A DNA stretch of 64,000 nt, taken from Sorghum bicolor (lineage: Eukaryota > Streptophyta > Magnoliopsida > Poales > Poaceae). Of the stretch, positions 60,147 to 64,000 are shown in pieces. Position numbers and translations under genes: made by a program. Every line of letters starts with the position of its first letter. Positions within the stretch are counted from its first letter, which is position 1. The stretch lies in assembly GCF_000003195.3 (NCBI RefSeq), contig NC_012876.2:59762407-59826406 (forward strand), given 5' to 3'. Under the pieces are notes generated by a model. It had not been told where the DNA came from, searched no databases, and was given only the letters and a program-made list of their open reading frames with translations.

Positions 60147-63100
60147 CTACGCGGCGGCCCCGTTGGACGACGACGGCGGCGGCCCGGGCGCGGCACCGCC
60201 TGTCAGCCGCTGCAGCTGCAGCATCCGCGCGTAGCACCCGTCGGGATGGTGCTTGAGCAGGTGCGAGTGCGACCCTTGCTCCACCACCTTGCCGTCGTCG
60301 ATCACGGCGATGGTGTGCGCGTTCCGCACCGTGGCCAGCCGGTGCGCCACCACGATGGTGGTGCGGCCGTTCCCGGCGCGCTCCAGCGCCTCCTGCACGC
60401 ACCGCTCCGACTCGGCGTCCAGCGCGCTGGTCGCCTCGTCCAGCAGCATGATGGCCGCCTGCTTCACCAGCGCGCGCGCGATCGCGATCCGCTGCCGCTG
60501 CCCGCCCGACAGCTGCACCCCGCGCTCGCCCACCTGCGTCCCGTAGCCCTCCGGCAGCGCCGAGATGAACCGGTGCGCGTTCGCCTGCGTCGCCGCCTCC
60601 ACCACCTCCGCCTCCGTCGCGCCCTCGCGCCCGTACGCGATGTTGTCGTGGATGCTCGCCGCGAACAGGAACGGCTCCTGCGGCACCACCGCCACCACGC
60701 GCCGCAGCGCCCGCAGGTTGTACTTGCGCACGTCCTTGCCGTCCAGGAGCACGCGCCCGGACGTGGGCTCGTAGAACCGCTGCACCAGCGCCAGCACCGA
60801 GCTCTTGCCGCACCCGCTCGGACCCACCAGCGCCAGCGTCTTCCCGGCGCGCGCCCGGAGGCTCAGGTCGCGGAACACCTGGATGTCCGGCCGCGACGGG
60901 TACGAGAAGTCCACGTGCTTCAGCTCCACCTCGCCCTTGGGCCGCTCCGGCACCGGCGCCGCGTCCACGTCGTCGGGCTCCACCTCCGTTTTCCGGTCGA
61001 TGGTCTCGAACACGGACCGCATCGCGCGCCCGCCCTTGACAAAGTCCGGCGCCAGCGTCAGCGTCTCGGCGGCGCCGTTGGCGGACACCATGAGCACCAT
61101 GAACACGCGGATGGTGCGCGAGAAGTCGGAGACGCCGTGCTTCACTAGCCACGCGGCGTACCAGAGCCCCAGCGCGTAGGACGCGTACAGCAGGAACTGC
61201 GCCACGCCGTAGCCGCTCCCGGCGATCTGCCCCTTCCAGAAGCAGCGCCGGAGCGGGCCGCGAAGGTTGGCCTCGAAGAGCCACCGCTCCGACTCGGCGT
61301 CCAGCGCGCTGGTCGCCTCGTCCAGCAGCATGATGGCCGCCTGCTTCACCAGCGCGCGCGCGATCGCGATCCGCTGCCGCTGCCCGCCCGACAGCTGCAC
61401 CCCGCGCTCGCCCACCTGCGTCCCGTAGCCCTCCGGCAGCGCCGAGATGAACCGGTGCGCGTTCGCCTGCGTCGCCGCCTCCACCACCTCCGCCTCCGTC
61501 GCGCCCTCGCGCCCGTACGCGATGTTGTCGTGGATGCTCGCCGCGAACAGGAACGGCTCCTGCGGCACCACCGCCACCACGCGCCGCAGCGCCCGCAGGT
61601 TGTACTTGCGCACGTCCTTGCCGTCCAGGAGCACGCGCCCGGACGTGGGCTCGTAGAACCGCTGCACCAGCGCCAGCACCGAGCTCTTGCCGCACCCGCT
61701 CGGACCCACCAGCGCCAGCGTCTTCCCGGCGCGCGCCCGGAGGCTCAGGTCGCGGAACACCTGGATGTCCGGCCGCGACGGGTACGAGAAGTCCACGTGC
61801 TTCAGCTCCACCTCGCCCTTGGGCCGCTCCGGCACCGGCGCCGCGTCCACGTCGTCGGGCTCCACCTCCGTTTTCCGGTCGATGGTCTCGAACACGGACC
61901 GCATCGCGCGCCCGCCCTTGACAAAGTCCGGCGCCAGCGTCAGCGTCTCGGCGGCGCCGTTGGCGGACACCATGAGCACCATGAACACGCGGATGGTGCG
62001 CGAGAAGTCGGAGACGCCGTGCTTCACTAGCCACGCGGCGTACCAGAGCCCCAGCGCGTAGGACGCGTACAGCAGGAACTGCGCCACGCCGTAGCCGCTC
62101 CCGGCGATCTGCCCCTTCCAGAAGCAGCGCCGGAGCGGGCCGCGAAGGTTGGCCTCGAAGAGCCCCGTGATCTTGCGCTCCGCGTTGAACGCCGCCACGG
62201 TGCGCAGGTTGGCGACGGCCTCGCCCGCGATCTGCGTGGCCCTGGCGTGCGCGGCCTCCAGGTCCCCCGAGAAGCCCTTCATGAACATCTTCTGCAGGAC
62301 GGTGGCGCCGACGACGAGCGGGAAGACGGCGAGGAGCACGAGCGCGAGGCGCCACTGGAGGACGAAGCCCGCGGTGCAGGCGACGAGCATGAGCGCCGAG
62401 TTCTGGACGATGACGGAGATACGGTCCCCGATGGCGGAGCGCACGTTCTGGGCGTCGAGCGCGAGCCTGGCGGCGACGCGCGCGCTGGCGTTCTCGTCGG
62501 CGTCGAACCAGGCGATCTCGTTGCGGAGCACGGCGGCGAACATCTTCTCGCGCACACGCTTCGTGAGGTTCTCGCCGACCGTGTCCCAGAACACGTGCTG
62601 CACCGTGTTGAACAGCAGCGCCGCGGAGGACATGCCGATGAGCAGGTAGCAGTACTTGGCGATCTCGCGCTTCATGTAGCGAGGGTCCGGCGCGTAGTAG
62701 ACGCTGAGCACGGCGCTGAGGATGTAGGCGAAGATGGCGCTGAAGGAGCCGCAGACCATGGAGCCCAGGGAGCCGACGAGCGCGTAGGCCCACTCGGGCG
62801 AGTTCATCCTGGCGAGGCGGAGGAAGGAGCTGGCGCCGGCGCGGAACGCGAGCTGCTTGTCGGCCATCGTCCGGTGGTGGTGGTGCGGGTCGTGGATGGA
62901 GAGGGTGAAGTCGGAGGTGGAGAAGTCGGAGAGGCGGCGGGAGTAGGGGGAGCGGCCGTAGGAGGAGTTGCGCGTCATGATGGGCGAGCTGACGGAGTTG
63001 CGGGCGCTGGAGGGCCTGGCGCTGCTGCGGCGGGCGTTGACGAGCGCCGCCTCGTGCGCCTGCTCCTGCATGCGGATCAGCTTGGCGTAGGTGCCGTTCT

Positions 63101-63389
63101 CGCCCTTGGCCATGAGCTCGTCGTGGGTGCCCATCTCGGAGACGGCGCCGCCCTGCAGCACGGCCACGACGTCGGCCTTGCGGATGGTGGACAGCCTGTG
63201 CGCGATCACCAGGGTGGTGCGCCCGATCATGAAGCGGTCCAGCGCCTCCTGCACGAGCTTCTCCGACTCGGAGTCGAGCGCGCTGGTAGCCTCGTCCAGC
63301 AGCAGGATGGCAGGGTTCTTGAGCATGGCGCGGGCGATGGCGATGCGCTGCTTCTGCCCGCCGGAGAGCTGCAGGCCGCGCTCCCCAAC
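60147..63389 (-). CDS. dw3: ABCB1/P-glycoprotein auxin efflux transporter, last exon, carrying the dw3 duplication
   Basis: The exon starts at 63389 after the acceptor GTGCAG and ends at the stop 60149-60147. It encodes the end of nucleotide-binding domain 1 (VGERGLQLSGGQKQRIAIAR signature, Walker B LLLDEATSALD), the linker, transmembrane domain 2 and NBD2 (Walker A GPSGCGKSS, signature SGGQRQRIAIAR, Walker B IMLLDEATSALD). The wild-type protein moves auxin basipetally across the stalk plasma membrane; its loss shortens internodes. Here an 882-bp direct duplication in frame inserts 294 residues: after the first ALDAESER the chain returns to LFEANLRGPLRRC, repeating the end of TMD2 and NBD2 up to the same point before completing. 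The preceding exons lie beyond the right edge. Family identity and allele are both well supported. Confidence 0.97.
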   Translation of the reverse strand, partial: VGERGLQLSGGQKQRIAIARAMLKNPAILLLDEATSALDSESEKLVQEALDRFMIGRTTLVIAHRLSTIRKADVVAVLQGGAVSEMGTHDELMAKGENGTYAKLIRMQEQAHEAALVNARRSSARPSSARNSVSSPIMTRNSSYGRSPYSRRLSDFSTSDFTLSIHDPHHHHRTMADKQLAFRAGASSFLRLARMNSPEWAYALVGSLGSMVCGSFSAIFAYILSAVLSVYYAPDPRYMKREIAKYCYLLIGMSSAALLFNTVQHVFWDTVGENLTKRVREKMFAAVLRNEIAWFDADENASARVAARLALDAQNVRSAIGDRISVIVQNSALMLVACTAGFVLQWRLALVLLAVFPLVVGATVLQKMFMKGFSGDLEAAHARATQIAGEAVANLRTVAAFNAERKITGLFEANLRGPLRRCFWKGQIAGSGYGVAQFLLYASYALGLWYAAWLVKHGVSDFSRTIRVFMVLMVSANGAAETLTLAPDFVKGGRAMRSVFETIDRKTEVEPDDVDAAPVPERPKGEVELKHVDFSYPSRPDIQVFRDLSLRARAGKTLALVGPSGCGKSSVLALVQRFYEPTSGRVLLDGKDVRKYNLRALRRVVAVVPQEPFLFAASIHDNIAYGREGATEAEVVEAATQANAHRFISALPEGYGTQVGERGVQLSGGQRQRIAIARALVKQAAIMLLDEATSALDAESERWLFEANLRGPLRRCFWKGQIAGSGYGVAQFLLYASYALGLWYAAWLVKHGVSDFSRTIRVFMVLMVSANGAAETLTLAPDFVKGGRAMRSVFETIDRKTEVEPDDVDAAPVPERPKGEVELKHVDFSYPSRPDIQVFRDLSLRARAGKTLALVGPSGCGKSSVLALVQRFYEPTSGRVLLDGKDVRKYNLRALRRVVAVVPQEPFLFAASIHDNIAYGREGATEAEVVEAATQANAHRFISALPEGYGTQVGERGVQLSGGQRQRIAIARALVKQAAIMLLDEATSALDAESERCVQEALERAGNGRTTIVVAHRLATVRNAHTIAVIDDGKVVEQGSHSHLLKHHPDGCYARMLQLQRLTGGAAPGPPPSSSNGAAA
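60400..62163 (-). repeat. 882-bp perfect tandem duplication (dw3 lesion)
   Basis: Copies at 60400-61281 and 61282-62163, offset exactly 882 (294 codons). Both copies read identically throughout, and the same open frames recur 882 bases apart on both strands. Junction on the plus strand at 61281/61282 within AAGAGCCACCGC, allowing one base of ambiguity. Established knowledge: this duplication in exon 5 defines sorghum dw3 and reverts to tall by unequal crossing-over between the copies. Confidence 0.97.
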
Positions 63390-64000
63390 CTGCACCGGCC
63401 ATGCACGCAGTGTCAAACAAACGGGTTGACTTTGACTGCCAAGTTTTTCATCAAATATAATAAAATAGTACCACTCCTCCAGCATAATTAATAACAACAA
63501 AAATGAAATCATTTGTTAATACTAGTCTTATGATGGTGCAGAGTGTTTGACCAGGGATGATGCATGGGCATGCGAGCATTGCTTAGCAAGGAATCAGTCA
63601 TGGGAGTGTGGGAAGGCGAGCTGGGCCTTGTTTAGTTCCAAAATATTTTGCAAAATCGACACTGTAGCTTTTTCGTTTGTATTTGACAAATATTATCCAA
63701 TCAAAGACTAACTAGGTTCAAAAGATTCGTCTCGTCAATTTCGACCAAACTGTGCAATTAGTTTTTATTTTTATCTATATTTAATACTTCATGCATGTGT
63801 CTAAAGATTCGATGTGATGGAGAATCTAAAAAATTTTGTAAAATTTTTTGGGAACTAAACAAGGCCCTGCTCTATGTGGCCCATATCCCATGTGACCTCT
63901 TAGATTTCATTAGATTTGATCTGGTTTGATTAAACCCTTCCCAGATGTTATTAACAAACCAGACTGCCTGCCACTGACAGTGATTAAAATAAGCAGCAGC
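63390..64000 (-). other. Partial intron of dw3 (upstream of exon 5) with a MITE
   Basis: Intron sequence up to the window edge. It holds the family-1 MITE at 63623-63867; exons 1-4 are outside the window. Confidence 0.8.
63623..63867. mobile_element. Family-1 MITE in a dw3 intron
   Basis: Ends GGGCCTTGTTTAGTTCC and GGAACTAAACAAGGCCC with full family interior. No clean target duplication is visible at the outer edge. Confidence 0.85.

Noticed and set aside
60400..62163. Possibility that the 882-bp repeat is an assembly artefact
   Set aside because: Perfect tandem repeats can be artefacts, but length, exon and gene all match the known dw3 lesion, so I accept it as real.
60109..63491. Very long open frames in other frames over the ABC transporter exon (for example 1103 codons on the same strand and over 400 on the opposite strand)
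   Set aside because: They are Arg/Ala/Gly/His-rich shadows caused by high GC3 content; only the frame with Walker A, signature and Walker B motifs is real.

Overview
This is plant nuclear DNA from a grass, and almost certainly Sorghum bicolor. Host genes have introns and plant-specific families. They sit in a background packed with grass-type TIR transposons, Stowaway and Tourist MITEs, LINEs and a Mutator-like element. The decisive landmark is at the right end: the last exon of an ABCB1/P-glycoprotein auxin transporter on the minus strand, carrying a perfect in-frame 882-bp tandem duplication. This is the known lesion of the sorghum dwarfing allele dw3 (orthologue of maize br2), so the window comes from a dw3 stock (BTx623 type), chromosome 7.

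Layout. 1-4.9 kb: a CACTA-like terminus, several MITEs and a small hAT element. 5.0-6.4 kb: a one-exon DUF1618 gene. 6.4-11.2 kb: MITEs and a decayed LINE RNase H tail. 11.8-17.0 kb: an L1-like LINE on the minus strand with an intact 1225-aa ORF2, part of ORF1 and an inverted second copy of an ORF2 segment at its 5' end. 17-23 kb: intergenic MITEs. 23.0-25.1 kb: a TMKL1-type leucine-rich-repeat receptor pseudokinase on the minus strand. 27.4-34.1 kb: a nested stack of TIR transposons ending in a 5.05-kb PIF/Harbinger (Pong-like) element. Both of its genes are frameshifted, and one intron holds an antisense fragment of a glutamate-receptor-like gene. 34.2-39.6 kb: MITEs, one split by a solo LTR. 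40.0-43.2 kb: a four-exon exocyst EXO84-family gene. 44.9-45.1 kb: a small acidic protein gene (SMAP1/CSN9-like). 47.1-50.2 kb: a three-exon ZNF593/Bud20-type pre-60S factor. 53.5-59.2 kb: a complete Mutator-like element with a 9-bp target duplication, an intact transposase, a GRF-zinc-finger gene and a captured plant-mobile-domain fragment. 60.1-64.0 kb: dw3 exon 5 and part of the preceding intron.

The host genes are unrelated single-copy genes (vesicle tethering, ribosome biogenesis, signalosome-linked, receptor-like, auxin transport) and do not form a pathway. The two short housekeeping genes share promoter motifs (site II TGGGCY in both, plus a telo box in ZNF593). Most of the unusual biology is in the mobile DNA: repeated insertion at TTA/TAA sites (some exactly at the duplication left by an earlier insertion), gene-fragment capture by two transposon superfamilies, and the dw3 duplication. 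No tRNA, rRNA or CRISPR array was recognised.
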